Shown here: positions 18,587-27,859 of the stretch, in pieces | How positions within the stretch are numbered: position 1 is the stretch's first letter | Layout of the letters: each line of letters starts with the position of its first letter | Source: Planctellipticum sp942493135 | GTDB taxonomy: Bacteria; Planctomycetota; Planctomycetia; Planctomycetales; Planctomycetaceae | NCBI GenBank assembly: GCA_942493135.1 | Contig: OW818684.1 | Location: forward strand, 6,634,001 to 6,698,000 | DNA length: 64,000 bases | Reading direction: 5' to 3' | Program-made: the position numbers and the translations under genes | The notes under the pieces: model-generated | Databases searched by the model: none | The model's input: the letters and a program-made list of their open reading frames with translations, nothing else | What the model was told of the DNA's origin: nothing

Positions 18587-19000
18587 ATGAATACAGCCTT
18601 CGCCAGTCTCGATCCTTGGCGTTCGGTTTCCTGGTTGATGTTGACGAGCGTGGCGCTTGCTCTGTCGGGGTGCGGAGATGGCCGCAGTTCTCCTCCCGTC
18701 AAAGTCGATGTCGCCCGCGAGACATTGCGGGCAACTCTTGAGAAATGGAAGGCCGGCGCGACGCTGGATTCGCTGCAGCAGGAGACGCCAAAGATCGTTG
18801 TCCAGGATCTCGACTGGTCGGGAGGCGCCCGTCTGGTCTCTTTCGAAGTTCTCGATGGGGACGAGCCGGTGGACGCCAATCTGATTGCAAAGGTCAAGCT
18901 CACATTGCAGTCAGGCGAGGCCGCCCCTGCGGAGAAGACCGTGACGTATGTCGTCGGGACCAGCCCCGTTCTGACAGTCTTTCGTGACATGTTCCGCTGA
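18587..19000 (+). CDS. Small lipoprotein of the pseudopilin-CMD module (copy 2)
   Basis: A 137-residue lipoprotein: hydrophobic signal ending LALSGC, then a mature domain similar to the protein at 14118 (D-V-A-R, LVSFEV, terminal VVGTSPVLTVF). ATG 18587 has AAAGGGG upstream; earlier in-frame starts would bury the signal. It lies between DUF1559 and the deiodinase-CMD fusion, repeating the gene order of copy 1. Function unknown. Confidence 0.8.
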   Translation: MNTAFASLDPWRSVSWLMLTSVALALSGCGDGRSSPPVKVDVARETLRATLEKWKAGATLDSLQQETPKIVVQDLDWSGGARLVSFEVLDGDEPVDANLIAKVKLTLQSGEAAPAEKTVTYVVGTSPVLTVFRDMFR

Positions 19001-19052
19001 TGATCGGACCAAAGACATCGCCGGCTCGTGCGGCCGGCTCAAGGAAACGACT

Positions 19053-21590
19053 ATGCATCGTCTCTCCCTGACCCCTGTGAAGGCCCTGCTGATGGCAATC
19101 ACTTTCTCCTGCTCAACCGCTCTGGCGGATGAACCGGCCACTCCGGAACCCAGCTTTCCCCTCGGTCCCGAGCTGCAGAAATTCTCCGTCGAGGAGATCG
19201 AAAAAGCCTACGCCGGACGGACGCCCCCCGAAGGCATTCGGATGTATCTCGCCATTCGGAAAGGATCGCGAATGGGGGCCGGTGAAGGCTGGTTCGGCCC
19301 GGCTCAGGCCCGTTACACCTGGGACTGGCTGGCTCAACGGACCGGCGCAGACCCTGCCGAACCCCTTCCTCGCGACAAGTTCGCCGGTCCGGACGCATGG
19401 TTTGGACGGTTGGACCGCAATCGCGACGGCGCCATCTCGCAGGAGGATCTCGACTGGTCCGACCGCAATTCCTGGGTGCAACACGCCTACGTCACGAATC
19501 GCCTGTTCCGCAAAATGGACCCGGACGGCGACGGTCGCCTCTCCCGCGACGAGTGGCTCAAGTTCTTTGACGCGGCCTCAGACGGCCAGGAAGTCCTGAC
19601 GGCTGGCGAATTGCGCGACCACTGGCTGGCGGGAATGTCCTCGAATTTCCTCCCGGGTGACGGCCCGACTCCGGAAGTTCTGCTGAAGGGACTCTTCGCC
19701 GGGGAAGTCGGTTCCCTCCACGAAGGCCCCTCGGTCGGCGACCCGGCCCCGGACTTCACGCTGCAGACGCACGACGAACAGCAGACGATTCAGCTCTCAA
19801 AGCTTTTCGGCAGCAAACCGGTCGTGCTGGTCTTCGGCAACTTCACGTGCGGCCCGTTCCGCTCGATGTACCCCGAAGTCGATGAAATCGCCCGCCGCTA
19901 TCAGAACGAGGCCACGTTCGTCGGTGTTTACGTGCGCGAGGCCCACCCCACCGACGGCTGGCGGATGAGCTCCAACGATAAGGTCGGCGTGGAAGTCGCT
20001 CAGCCGACGACCCTTGCCGAACGCGTTTCCGTGGCCGGTCAGTACTGCAAACGCTTGAAGCCTTCGATTCCCGTGGTCGTCGATACCGTCGATGACGCCA
20101 CCGGTCACGCTTACAGCGGCATGCCGGCCCGACTCTATGTCATCGACCGTCAGGGAACGGTGACCTTCAAGAGCGGTCGCGGTCCTTTCGGTTTCAAGCC
20201 GGGGGAAATGGAACAGGCGTTGCTGATGACGCTCCTCGACCAGCAGCCAGCCGCCGCCGATCAGAGCTCGGCCCCTCGATTCTACGATCGTCCGCGGTTC
20301 CCGCTCGTCGACAACGCGGAAGCCTGGAAGCTGCTCCCGTCGGCGACAACCGGCACCGGCCAGCCGCTGCCGCACTGGGCGCGGGCCCTCGCGCGACATC
20401 TGCCGCACACCGTGGCGGCGGTCCTCGAACTCGATCAGCTTTATCGGACGACCCCGCAATTCACGCCGCGCGAGCGCGGTCTCATCCGCCTGGCCGCCGC
20501 GACAGTCAATCGCAGCGGCTACGGCCTGGCCTATGCCGGGATGGAGCTGCAATCCGCGGGCGTGTCGGCATCGGAAGTCGACGCGCTGACGCGCGGAGGC
20601 CTGGACTTGCTCGGTGAAGCGGACCGTCGTCTGTACGAGTTTGCCTCTCAACTTTCCCGAGCCGGTCGCGATCTCACCGATTCCCAGGTCGAGCAGATCC
20701 GGGCCGCATATGGCGAAGACCGGCTCGTCGGGATCGTGCTCCTGACGGCCTACGCGAACTTCCAGGATCGGCTGGTCCATGCGCTGGCGCTTCCGCTCGA
20801 ACCCGAGGGACCGCTGCGGCCGCTGAAAATCGCGTTTGCTCAGTCGACTTCCGGGGGGTCGTTGACTCCCGCGGCCGACCGGCCGGCATTGCCGGAAGGA
20901 TCAGAGGGCTCTTCGGTCGCGGCGCCCGACTGGTCGGACTTCTCGTTCGCCAGACTGCAGGAACGGCTCTCCGCGCAGCGGGATCGTCAGCCCCGCATCG
21001 CCATCCCCGAATGGTCGGAAGTGATTTCGCGCCTGCCGCAGGGGCTCTACAATCCCGACAAGCCGCTGCGCATCCGCTGGAGCCGGCTCGTCATCGGTCG
21101 ACAGCCGGAGCTGGGCCCCGCCTGGATCAAGTGTCTGCGCGTGTTCGGCCGGGAAGCCCATCAGGATCGCGTGTTCGAGGAGAGCGTGTTCTGGGCGGTG
21201 ACCCGCGAGCTCCGCTGTTTCTACTGCATGGGGCACTGCGAAATGCTGCTGGAAGTCGGCGGACTGAATGCTGAGCAGATCGCCGGCCGGACTCGCCAGA
21301 TGGCCGAATCACGCTGGGACGCCTTTGCCCCCGCCGAGCGGACGGCTTTTGCGCTCGCCGCCCGGCTGACGGCAAATCCCGCGTCGGTGACCGACGAGGA
21401 TCTGAACCGGGTGCTCGCCACCCACGGCGAGGCGCGGACGCTCGATTTGATCTGGTGGATCGCCCGCTGTCAGTTCATGACGAAGGTCTCAGACGCATTT
21501 CAGCTCTCGCTCGAACGCGACAACGTCTTCGCCGATTTCGAACCACCGCAGGAGAAGCCGGCAGCGCCGTCGAAACAGGCGGAACGCTGA
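19053..21590 (+). CDS. EF-hand / deiodinase-like thioredoxin / double CMD fusion protein
   Basis: An 845-residue exported protein. Order: signal peptide (1-25); two EF-hand loops, DRNRDGAISQED (121-132) and DPDGDGRLSRDE (156-167), with correct calcium ligands; a thioredoxin-fold domain (228-397) with the iodothyronine-deiodinase signatures NFTCGPF (Cys266 where animal enzymes have selenocysteine) and YVREAHPTDGW (293-303); CMD domain 1 (470-580), cysteine-free (Ser488, Gly491, Tyr494 at the motif positions); and CMD domain 2 (680-820) with Cys722-F-Y-Cys725-M-G-His728. Thus two possible redox centres sit in one calcium-binding protein. Real deiodination is not implied. ATG 19053 follows AAGGAA. 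Confidence 0.85.
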   Translation: MHRLSLTPVKALLMAITFSCSTALADEPATPEPSFPLGPELQKFSVEEIEKAYAGRTPPEGIRMYLAIRKGSRMGAGEGWFGPAQARYTWDWLAQRTGADPAEPLPRDKFAGPDAWFGRLDRNRDGAISQEDLDWSDRNSWVQHAYVTNRLFRKMDPDGDGRLSRDEWLKFFDAASDGQEVLTAGELRDHWLAGMSSNFLPGDGPTPEVLLKGLFAGEVGSLHEGPSVGDPAPDFTLQTHDEQQTIQLSKLFGSKPVVLVFGNFTCGPFRSMYPEVDEIARRYQNEATFVGVYVREAHPTDGWRMSSNDKVGVEVAQPTTLAERVSVAGQYCKRLKPSIPVVVDTVDDATGHAYSGMPARLYVIDRQGTVTFKSGRGPFGFKPGEMEQALLMTLLDQQPAAADQSSAPRFYDRPRFPLVDNAEAWKLLPSATTGTGQPLPHWARALARHLPHTVAAVLELDQLYRTTPQFTPRERGLIRLAAATVNRSGYGLAYAGMELQSAGVSASEVDALTRGGLDLLGEADRRLYEFASQLSRAGRDLTDSQVEQIRAAYGEDRLVGIVLLTAYANFQDRLVHALALPLEPEGPLRPLKIAFAQSTSGGSLTPAADRPALPEGSEGSSVAAPDWSDFSFARLQERLSAQRDRQPRIAIPEWSEVISRLPQGLYNPDKPLRIRWSRLVIGRQPELGPAWIKCLRVFGREAHQDRVFEESVFWAVTRELRCFYCMGHCEMLLEVGGLNAEQIAGRTRQMAESRWDAFAPAERTAFALAARLTANPASVTDEDLNRVLATHGEARTLDLIWWIARCQFMTKVSDAFQLSLERDNVFADFEPPQEKPAAPSKQAER

Positions 21591-21621
21591 AAGGCCAGGG
21601 CAACGGCCGCGGCAGCTCCAT

Positions 21622-22050
21622 TCAACTCGCCGACGGCGCCGGTCCGCGGAGCTTCTCGATCGTGATCATGTTGCCGCGATCGTTGTAGGTGATGTAGCTC
21701 ATGTAGTGCCGCATCAGCATGATTCCGCGTCCGCCCGGGCGTTCCAGGAACTCTTCCTCGGTCGGATCGGGGATGTCGTCGGGATTGAAGCCCGGCCCCT
21801 CGTCCTCGATCTCGACCCGGACCGACTCGTCCGACAGATCGCAGCAGACCCGGACCTGCTTGTCGGGATCGAGCCCGTTGCCGTGCTTGATCGCGTTGAC
21901 CAGGGCCTCTTCGAGCGCCAGTCGCATCCCGAAACAGTCGCGCGGAGGGAATCCGTGCTCCTCCATGCGCGCGATGATCCGTTCCTGCACGGCCAGCCCT
22001 TCTGCCGTATCGCTCGGGATGCGGATTTCGAAGTGTTCCTGGCTGGCCAT
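21622..22050 (-). CDS. RsbW-like anti-sigma kinase (HATPase)
   Basis: A 142-residue GHKL ATPase of the RsbW/SpoIIAB type. Seen: the N box EEALVNAIKHGN, the G1 box DEGPGF and the G2 box GGRGIML. Family members bind a sigma factor or phosphorylate a STAS antagonist. It lies 75 bp downstream of a STAS protein on the same strand, which is its likely partner. No sigma factor or PP2C phosphatase is adjacent, so the target must be elsewhere. Confidence 0.85.
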   Translation of the reverse strand: MASQEHFEIRIPSDTAEGLAVQERIIARMEEHGFPPRDCFGMRLALEEALVNAIKHGNGLDPDKQVRVCCDLSDESVRVEIEDEGPGFNPDDIPDPTEEEFLERPGGRGIMLMRHYMSYITYNDRGNMITIEKLRGPAPSAS

Positions 22051-22125
22051 GACGTCCGCAATGGGGGAAACGGAGTGCCGTGAATCGGGCTCGCGCCGAT
22101 TGCGCGAGCCCGGGGAGCGCGCCCG

Positions 22126-22485
22126 TCAGAAGCCTTCGAGGGCTTCGTCCTGGGTCTTGCGGATGTCGAAGATCTTGTTGAGACGCGTGATCTCGAAGAC
22201 CTCGTAGATTTCCGGGCGGATGGCGCACAGCCGCAGCTTGCCCTTGGCCGCTTTCACCTTCTTGTCCATCGTGATCAGCTTGCCGAGCGCGGCGCTGGAA
22301 AGGTACTCGACGTTGGTGAAATCGAGAACGATCTTCTTGCGGCCGTCTTCGTCGACGAGACCGAACATCTCGTTGCCGATGATCTGGATGTTGGTTTCGT
22401 CGAGAATCTTCTTGTCGAGGAATTTGGCGACCGTGACGTCGGCGACTTCTTCGATGTCGAGGCGGCGGTGCTGTCCGGCAGACAT
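22126..22485 (-). CDS. STAS-domain anti-sigma factor antagonist
   Basis: A 119-residue single STAS domain (RsbV/SpoIIAA family). The segment VEYLSSAALGKL holds the Ser63-Ser64 pair at the usual phosphorylation site. In the family the unphosphorylated form captures the anti-sigma kinase. AAGGTG precedes the ATG. It sits directly upstream of the RsbW-like gene, giving a minimal partner-switch pair. Confidence 0.85.
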   Translation of the reverse strand: MSAGQHRRLDIEEVADVTVAKFLDKKILDETNIQIIGNEMFGLVDEDGRKKIVLDFTNVEYLSSAALGKLITMDKKVKAAKGKLRLCAIRPEIYEVFEITRLNKIFDIRKTQDEALEGF

Positions 22486-22915
22486 GACTTCACCTTTTCA
22501 AGGTACGACTCGCGTGGAGGCGTCCGGGGGCTCTGGAACGTCGCTCTGAAAGCGAGCGTGCCGTCGTGAATGGTTCGGGGAACGACAGGAATTGCGATTA
22601 CTCGGCGGGAGAGCTTGCCGGATGGGTACTTCTCCCGAGAAGTCACTTCTGGAATTCTGGAACGGTCTCCGCAGACTGTCAAGCGTCATATCGCGCGGGC
22701 GCGTCGAAAGTCTTGGGGATTTCTGCGGTTCCGCCGTTTTCACCATCGGCCGGGTAACTCCTGCGGAATGAGGTCGGAATGTCGGAGTCCGGCATCAGCG
22801 GCTGTGCCGGCCGGGGCGATTGCAGGAGGATTGGCGACTGCGCCTGTTGAACGACCACCTGTCGGGCCGCGCCCGTGGAACAATACTGTGGGGGCGGAGA
22901 TTTCGAAGACGGATC
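22486..22915. other. Intergenic region upstream of the STAS gene
   Basis: 430 bp. Open frames here have no family resemblance and no credible start; I see no RNA gene or strong hairpin. It presumably carries the leftward promoter of the STAS/kinase pair. Confidence 0.35.
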
Positions 22916-23866
22916 TCAGGTTTTTTCATAGACCACGGCACTGTCAACCGGGGCGAAACCTGCGCAGGCGAATACCGCCAGCGCGGGCTGGTCGTCTGCG
23001 GGAACGTGGGCTTCAACGAGGCTGATCATCTCCTGCCGAAAGTGACGGCAGACCTCAATCAGGCAGGCTTGGCCGTAGCCCTTTTTGCGGGCGTCGGGCC
23101 GGACCTGCAGGTCGATCAGTCCGGCGGCGCGAGTCCCCCAGCAGGGGATATAGAAGTCGAGTCCCACAACCGTGACTTGGGCCAGCGGTTCGCCGCCGGA
23201 CTTTGGAATCAGAGCGAAATCGAGCGAATCCAGACGCCCGCGCCGAGTTTGCCACCACCAGGTGCGGGGTTGAGTCAGCTCCGGCACGTCGAGCCGGGTC
23301 GCCCGGCGGGCATTCATCAGACGCAGACTGACGGGATCGCTTTTCGTCCCGAGATCGCGTTGCAGGATCAGGCGGCTGGATTTCGCGGCATAGTTCAGCG
23401 ATTCGAAGAACGGAATCGCACAGGGCTCAGACGCCAGCAGACCCGACGATTCCGCTCCCCCGTAGATTCCGTAGTAAAACGGATCCCGCCCGGGACTGGC
23501 GCCTGCCTGGATGCTGGTCGCGCCGCGGTCACGCAGATAGGCTTCGGCCCGACGGACCAGCTCGCGGCCAACCCCTCTTCGGCGATGAGCCGGATGGACG
23601 ATCACCATACAGATGACGCCGTCTGCGAATTGGAGTCTCGTTTCGTCGCGGGTCGGGCCGAAACCGGCATGAGCGAAGCCGATGACATCGGTTCCATCGA
23701 CGGCGACGATCAGTCCGTCTCGATCAAAGTAGGTCTGCGCCACCACGACATCATCGAACACGTCGCAGCCGAAACCACCGGCGGCACCGCGACCCAGCCC
23801 CGCCTGATGCCACAGGCGGACCAGTCGCGGAAGATCGGTATTCTGAAAACGGCGGAATTCGGTCAC
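22916..23866 (-). CDS. Double GNAT acetyltransferase
   Basis: A 316-residue protein with two GNAT domains. The first has the acetyl-CoA-binding motif VHPAHRRRGVGREL (near residue 95) and the second VRPDARKKGYGQACL (near residue 258). Family members acetylate small molecules, peptides or protein N-termini; the substrate is not visible. The start is GTG at 23866 with GGAG upstream, giving the normal GNAT opening EFRRFQNTDLPRLVRLW. It stands alone. Confidence 0.8.
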   Translation of the reverse strand: MTEFRRFQNTDLPRLVRLWHQAGLGRGAAGGFGCDVFDDVVVAQTYFDRDGLIVAVDGTDVIGFAHAGFGPTRDETRLQFADGVICMVIVHPAHRRRGVGRELVRRAEAYLRDRGATSIQAGASPGRDPFYYGIYGGAESSGLLASEPCAIPFFESLNYAAKSSRLILQRDLGTKSDPVSLRLMNARRATRLDVPELTQPRTWWWQTRRGRLDSLDFALIPKSGGEPLAQVTVVGLDFYIPCWGTRAAGLIDLQVRPDARKKGYGQACLIEVCRHFRQEMISLVEAHVPADDQPALAVFACAGFAPVDSAVVYEKT

Positions 23867-24592
23867 GAATGGGGACTCCGGTCAACCGGGCGGAACCGAG
23901 CGTGATCCCGTGCGGTGCTATCTCATCCCTGACGCGGCGCCGTCGCGAACGGACCAGCGTCCGCCGCGGTCACCGACACGATCGGCGGGCGACAGGATGC
24001 CATCGGTTCCTGGACATTATTATTACCAGACTCCGCCTTCAGTCACTGGAGTTTCGTGAAAGTCGCGCCGGCCACGGCCAATTTTCCGGCGCTCAAATCC
24101 GTGAATGCGGTCGTTCGAAGCGGACTCGACACCTTCTCGACGGCGAGGCTGTACTTCTGGAGCAATTCGCGGAGGAAATCAAGTTCGGCGGCCAAGATCG
24201 GCACCCGGATCCGGTGGTCGGCCCGCGTGACGCGCTCGTGGCGGGGGCGCGAGGTCGCCAGGATGTTGCTTCACCAGTGTGCAGAGCGGTCTTCGGTCGC
24301 GAACTCGAAAATGTCGGAGGGGCACCCGCGAGGCGAATGTTAGCTCCAGGTCGCGCGAGCGACAAGGAATGCAGGCCTCGCGGCCGTGATCGCGTGTGGA
24401 CCGCGGACAACGTCCCGGGAGACGGCGACGAACCGCGGAAAAAGCAGGATCTCCGATGAGATCCAGGCATTGGCAGCCGCGTTGTCCATTCGTGGTGAGT
24501 TGCCGAGTGCGTCGCTACACTGGTTCGACCGCCAGCGACCGGGCCGCGTTTGACCCGCATTCCCCAACCTCTGCGAGATTGATCAGCGAATC
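23867..24592. other. Intergenic region with a possible decayed gene
   Basis: 726 bp between the GNAT and dehydrogenase genes. The only coding-like signal is a minus-strand frame (24567 down to 24043) whose 3' part (24270-24043) reads ILAAELDFLRELLQKY...AGATFTKLQ with strong G/C third positions but no ATG. The same frame further upstream is broken by stops at 24271-24273 and 24340-24342. A short protein from GTG 24204 (about 53 residues) is possible; a pseudogene is the alternative. Confidence 0.3.
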
Positions 24593-25693
24593 ATGAAAGC
24601 GATTGCCGTTCATCCCGGGCGCCCCCACAGCGTCCATCTGCGTGAAATCTCCAAGCCCTCGGTCGCGGATATTCCAAACGGGCGTGGCGTGCTGGTGCGG
24701 GTCCTGCAGATTGGCGTCGACGCCACGGATCGGGAAATTAACGACGCCCTCTACGGGAATGCGCCGGACGGCAGCGACTATCTGGTATTGGGGCACGAGA
24801 GCTTCGGCGAAGTGGTCGAAGTTGGCCCCGCCGTGCGGGATCTGAAACCCGGGGATCTGGTGTCTTGCACCGTACGACGCCCCGGGACCTCGATCTATGA
24901 CCAGATCGGCCGGAATGACATTACCAGCGACGAGGTCTATTTCGAGCGCGGAATCAATCTGCGTCACGGCTACTTGACGGAGTATTTCGTCGACGACATC
25001 GAATACATGGTCAAGGTGCCTCAAAAATTGAGGCACCTGGGGGTTCTTTCGGAACCTGCCAGCGTCTGCGCCAAAGCCCTGGAGCAGGCGTTCCTGGCGC
25101 AGCAGCGGCTGCTGGTCTGGAACCCGCAGCGGGCGTTCGTCCTGGGGGCCGGTCAGATCGGCCTGCTGGCGACAATGATGCTGCGGCTGCGGGGAATCGA
25201 AGTCTACACAATCGCCCGGCAGAAGGGGCCGAACCTGAAGCAGGAAATTGCCGAAGCGTATGGCGCGAAATACATCAGCAGCCAGGAGACGTCGTTGACC
25301 GACCTGGCGAAGCACGTCGGCAAGCCGGATCTGATCTTCGAAGCTACCGGCAGCGCCGCGATCGCCTTCCAGGCGATGGAAGTCCTGGGACATAACGGGG
25401 CGCTAGTCTGGACGAGCATCACCGGCGGTCAGCACAAAGTCGAGGTGCCCGGGGACAAGATCAACCTGGAATGGGTACTGGGAAACAAGCTGCTGGTGGC
25501 GTCGGTGAATGGCAATCGCCGACACTTCGAGCTGGGCATTCAGGCCCTCGCTCACGGGGAACTGGCGTATCCCGGCGTGACCGAGCGGATTCTCACGAAT
25601 CCCGTGCAGGGACTCGACGGGTATCAGGAGATGATGCGGCTGCTGGTTGAAGACAAGTCGGCGCTGAAAGTCTTCGTGAACGTGGGCGTCTGA
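24593..25693 (+). CDS. Glucose-dehydrogenase-like medium-chain dehydrogenase
   Basis: A 366-residue MDR-family oxidoreductase resembling archaeal-type glucose 1-dehydrogenase: IGVDATDREI, VLGHESFGEV, LSEPASVCAKA and a Rossmann loop GAGQIG (185-190). Catalytic zinc ligands His68, Glu69 and Glu154 are present, but the usual Cys of the G-x-C-G-T-D-R-E motif is Asp43, and the four-cysteine structural zinc lobe is missing. Zinc use and activity are therefore uncertain; NAD(P) binding looks intact. It stands 72 bp before a GTPase gene; no metabolic neighbours. Confidence 0.8.
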   Translation: MKAIAVHPGRPHSVHLREISKPSVADIPNGRGVLVRVLQIGVDATDREINDALYGNAPDGSDYLVLGHESFGEVVEVGPAVRDLKPGDLVSCTVRRPGTSIYDQIGRNDITSDEVYFERGINLRHGYLTEYFVDDIEYMVKVPQKLRHLGVLSEPASVCAKALEQAFLAQQRLLVWNPQRAFVLGAGQIGLLATMMLRLRGIEVYTIARQKGPNLKQEIAEAYGAKYISSQETSLTDLAKHVGKPDLIFEATGSAAIAFQAMEVLGHNGALVWTSITGGQHKVEVPGDKINLEWVLGNKLLVASVNGNRRHFELGIQALAHGELAYPGVTERILTNPVQGLDGYQEMMRLLVEDKSALKVFVNVGV

Positions 25694-25765
25694 TCCGGAG
25701 CGTCCCGGAGAGCGTTCTCGCTCCTGGCAGTACGCCGAACAGGACCAGCGGGAGTTAGAGTCGGG

Positions 25766-27655
25766 ATGACGCTGGGCGAGTGCGGACGATTGGTGCGTGA
25801 GCTGCATGGGACGCTGGAGCGTCTCGAAGAGGCGGCGCGTCCGCTGGTGCTCTCACCGCTCGCCCGGCGGGAGTGGCACGAATTGCTTGACCGCAAACTC
25901 CTGCCGCAGCTCGCTGACGATCCCTATCTGGTCGTCGCTGTTGTCGGCGGGACGAATATCGGCAAGAGCGTTGTGTTTAACCACCTGGCGGGGTTTCGAG
26001 CGAGCGCCAGCAGTCCGCTGGCGAGCGGCACGAAACACCCGGTCTGCGTGCTGCCGGCGGATTTTTCACAACGGCACAACCTGGAGGAGGTTTTCAGCAG
26101 CTTTCAGCTCATCGAGTGGCAGAACTCGGAACAGGCGCTTGAGGACCGGGCGGACGACACGCTCTTCTGGCGGACATCGGAGCAATCGCCCCGCAATCTG
26201 CTGCTGCTGGATACTCCCGACATCGACAGTGACGCCCCCGTCAACTGGCAGCGCGCCGACGCCGTGCGACAGGTTGCGGACGTGCTGATTGCGGTGCTGA
26301 CGCAGCAGAAGTACAACGACGCCGCAGTGAAGCAGTTTTTCCGCAAGGCGGCGGCGGAAGACAAGCTGGTGGTCGTGGTCTTCAATCAATGCGAACTGCC
26401 GGACGACGAAGCCTACTGGCCGCTGTGGCTGACGACCTTTGCCAGCGAAACGGGATTGTCCCCGCATGCCGTGTACGTCACCCCCGGCGATCGCAAGTCG
26501 GCGGAATCGCTGACATTGCCGTTTCATGAGCGGAAGTGGTCGTTGGTCGATGAGAAACCGACTGGCGAAGCGGTCGCCGCTCAACAGCAGACTCCCTTCC
26601 GCGAAGTCCTCTCGACGCTGCGTTTTGGAGAGATTCGGCTGCAGACGCTACGGGGGTCTCTCGACTGCCTGCTCGATCCGGGGGCCGGAGCGCCGGCCTA
26701 TCTGGAAGAAATCGCCGCGCACAGTCAAGCTTTCCGAAGCGCGGCGGATCTGCTGACGGCCCATCGCCTCGCCGAGGTCGAAAACTGGCCGACCGCCCCG
26801 ACGCCGCTGCTGATCTGCGAGATTCGTCGCTGGTGGGGTGAGCAGCGGACCGGCTGGTCGGCCAAGGTCCATGGGTTCTACGACACAGTCGGCGGCGCGC
26901 TGCTGACTCCGCTCGCATCGGCCCGCAATTGGTGGCAGGGGCCGCCCGTCGATCCGGTCGAAGAATATCGCCGGCGGGAATGGGACGCCGTCGTCCGCGC
27001 GGTTGAAAAGATTTACGAAAAGCTCACCTGGCTGAGCGAATTGGGGAATGCCCTGCTGAAGTCGCGGTTGGATGTCCTGCTGATGGGAGTTTCTCGCTGC
27101 GAACTGTTGCTGAGCCTCGAGCAGGAGCACCGAAGTCATGCCTTCGACGCCGAGCTGAAGCAGATCGTCGGCCGGGAGCTGGAAGTGTTCCGCGACGAGA
27201 ATCCGCAGTCGTATCGGCTCTTCAAGCAATTTGACGCGGCGGCGGCGGCGGCCCGGCCGGGGCTGACGATTGTTCTGGCGCTCACGGGTGTCGGTCTGCC
27301 GTTCGGCGAAGCGGCAACGCATCTGGCCTCTGCAGCGGCGGTCCAGGCAGCGCTTCACGTGGCGGGTGATGTCGCTGGTGGAGCGGCGGTGGCAGCGGGG
27401 GGGGAGCTCGCAGTCAGTCAGACTGCTTCGACGGCCACGGGATACCTGCAAGCCTGGTTTCATCGGCTGCAGGACGCCTTCGCCCGCAAGCGGGCCGGCT
27501 GGCTGGCGACTCGGCTCGAAGAACGGCTGCTGGGAGGCCTCTCGACAGAGTTCCACCGGGCAGCGAGCCTGCCCCAGACGGGCGAGTACCGCGAAACAGC
27601 TCGGCTGCTTCGCGAGTTGCGACAGACCGTGCAAACGCTGATAGGGGCGAGTTGA
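25766..27655 (+). CDS. Large P-loop GTPase (first of a pair)
   Basis: A 629-residue protein with an N-terminal TRAFAC-type GTPase domain: P-loop GGTNIGKSVV (G61-S68), G3-like LLLLDTPDIDSD and a G4-like VVVFNQCE in which the usual NKxD is altered. The C-terminal half is helical, with an Ala/Gly-rich hydrophobic stretch around residues 500-560 (LTIVLALTGVGLPFG and onward) that may touch membrane. Resembles dynamin/YfjP-type GTPases in general layout; the exact family is not recognised. A second GTPase follows 204 bp downstream, suggesting a working pair. Confidence 0.75.
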   Translation: MTLGECGRLVRELHGTLERLEEAARPLVLSPLARREWHELLDRKLLPQLADDPYLVVAVVGGTNIGKSVVFNHLAGFRASASSPLASGTKHPVCVLPADFSQRHNLEEVFSSFQLIEWQNSEQALEDRADDTLFWRTSEQSPRNLLLLDTPDIDSDAPVNWQRADAVRQVADVLIAVLTQQKYNDAAVKQFFRKAAAEDKLVVVVFNQCELPDDEAYWPLWLTTFASETGLSPHAVYVTPGDRKSAESLTLPFHERKWSLVDEKPTGEAVAAQQQTPFREVLSTLRFGEIRLQTLRGSLDCLLDPGAGAPAYLEEIAAHSQAFRSAADLLTAHRLAEVENWPTAPTPLLICEIRRWWGEQRTGWSAKVHGFYDTVGGALLTPLASARNWWQGPPVDPVEEYRRREWDAVVRAVEKIYEKLTWLSELGNALLKSRLDVLLMGVSRCELLLSLEQEHRSHAFDAELKQIVGRELEVFRDENPQSYRLFKQFDAAAAAARPGLTIVLALTGVGLPFGEAATHLASAAAVQAALHVAGDVAGGAAVAAGGELAVSQTASTATGYLQAWFHRLQDAFARKRAGWLATRLEERLLGGLSTEFHRAASLPQTGEYRETARLLRELRQTVQTLIGAS

Positions 27656-27668
27656 AAGTTAAGAATCT

Positions 27669-27707
27669 CTCACAGAGACGCAGAGTCTTCAGAGGCCGCA
27701 GAGAAGA
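27669..27707. repeat. Dispersed CAGAGG/CGCAGAG repeat, family D
   Basis: CACAGAGACGCAGAG then CAGAGGCCGCAGAGAAGA. The second part recurs at 42225-42242, and related CGCGGAGACGCGGAG tracts occur in both arms of the inverted repeat at 43010-43222. Confidence 0.6.
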
Positions 27708-27859
27708 ATAAAACGATTCAAGAGGCGGCGACGCAGGAACGGCAAATCAAAACGAGAAAAGAAACGAATTCCGCTGTCCGTGCTTCCAACGATCAACCCT
27801 CTTCTCCTGCGATTCGCGACTCCCTATTCCCTGCTCGCTCTCCCACCGGGGCCACACCG

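Noticed and set aside
21622..22485. A full stressosome or sigma-B-type operon
   Set aside because: Only the kinase and STAS antagonist are present; no sigma factor, phosphatase or sensor gene adjoins them.
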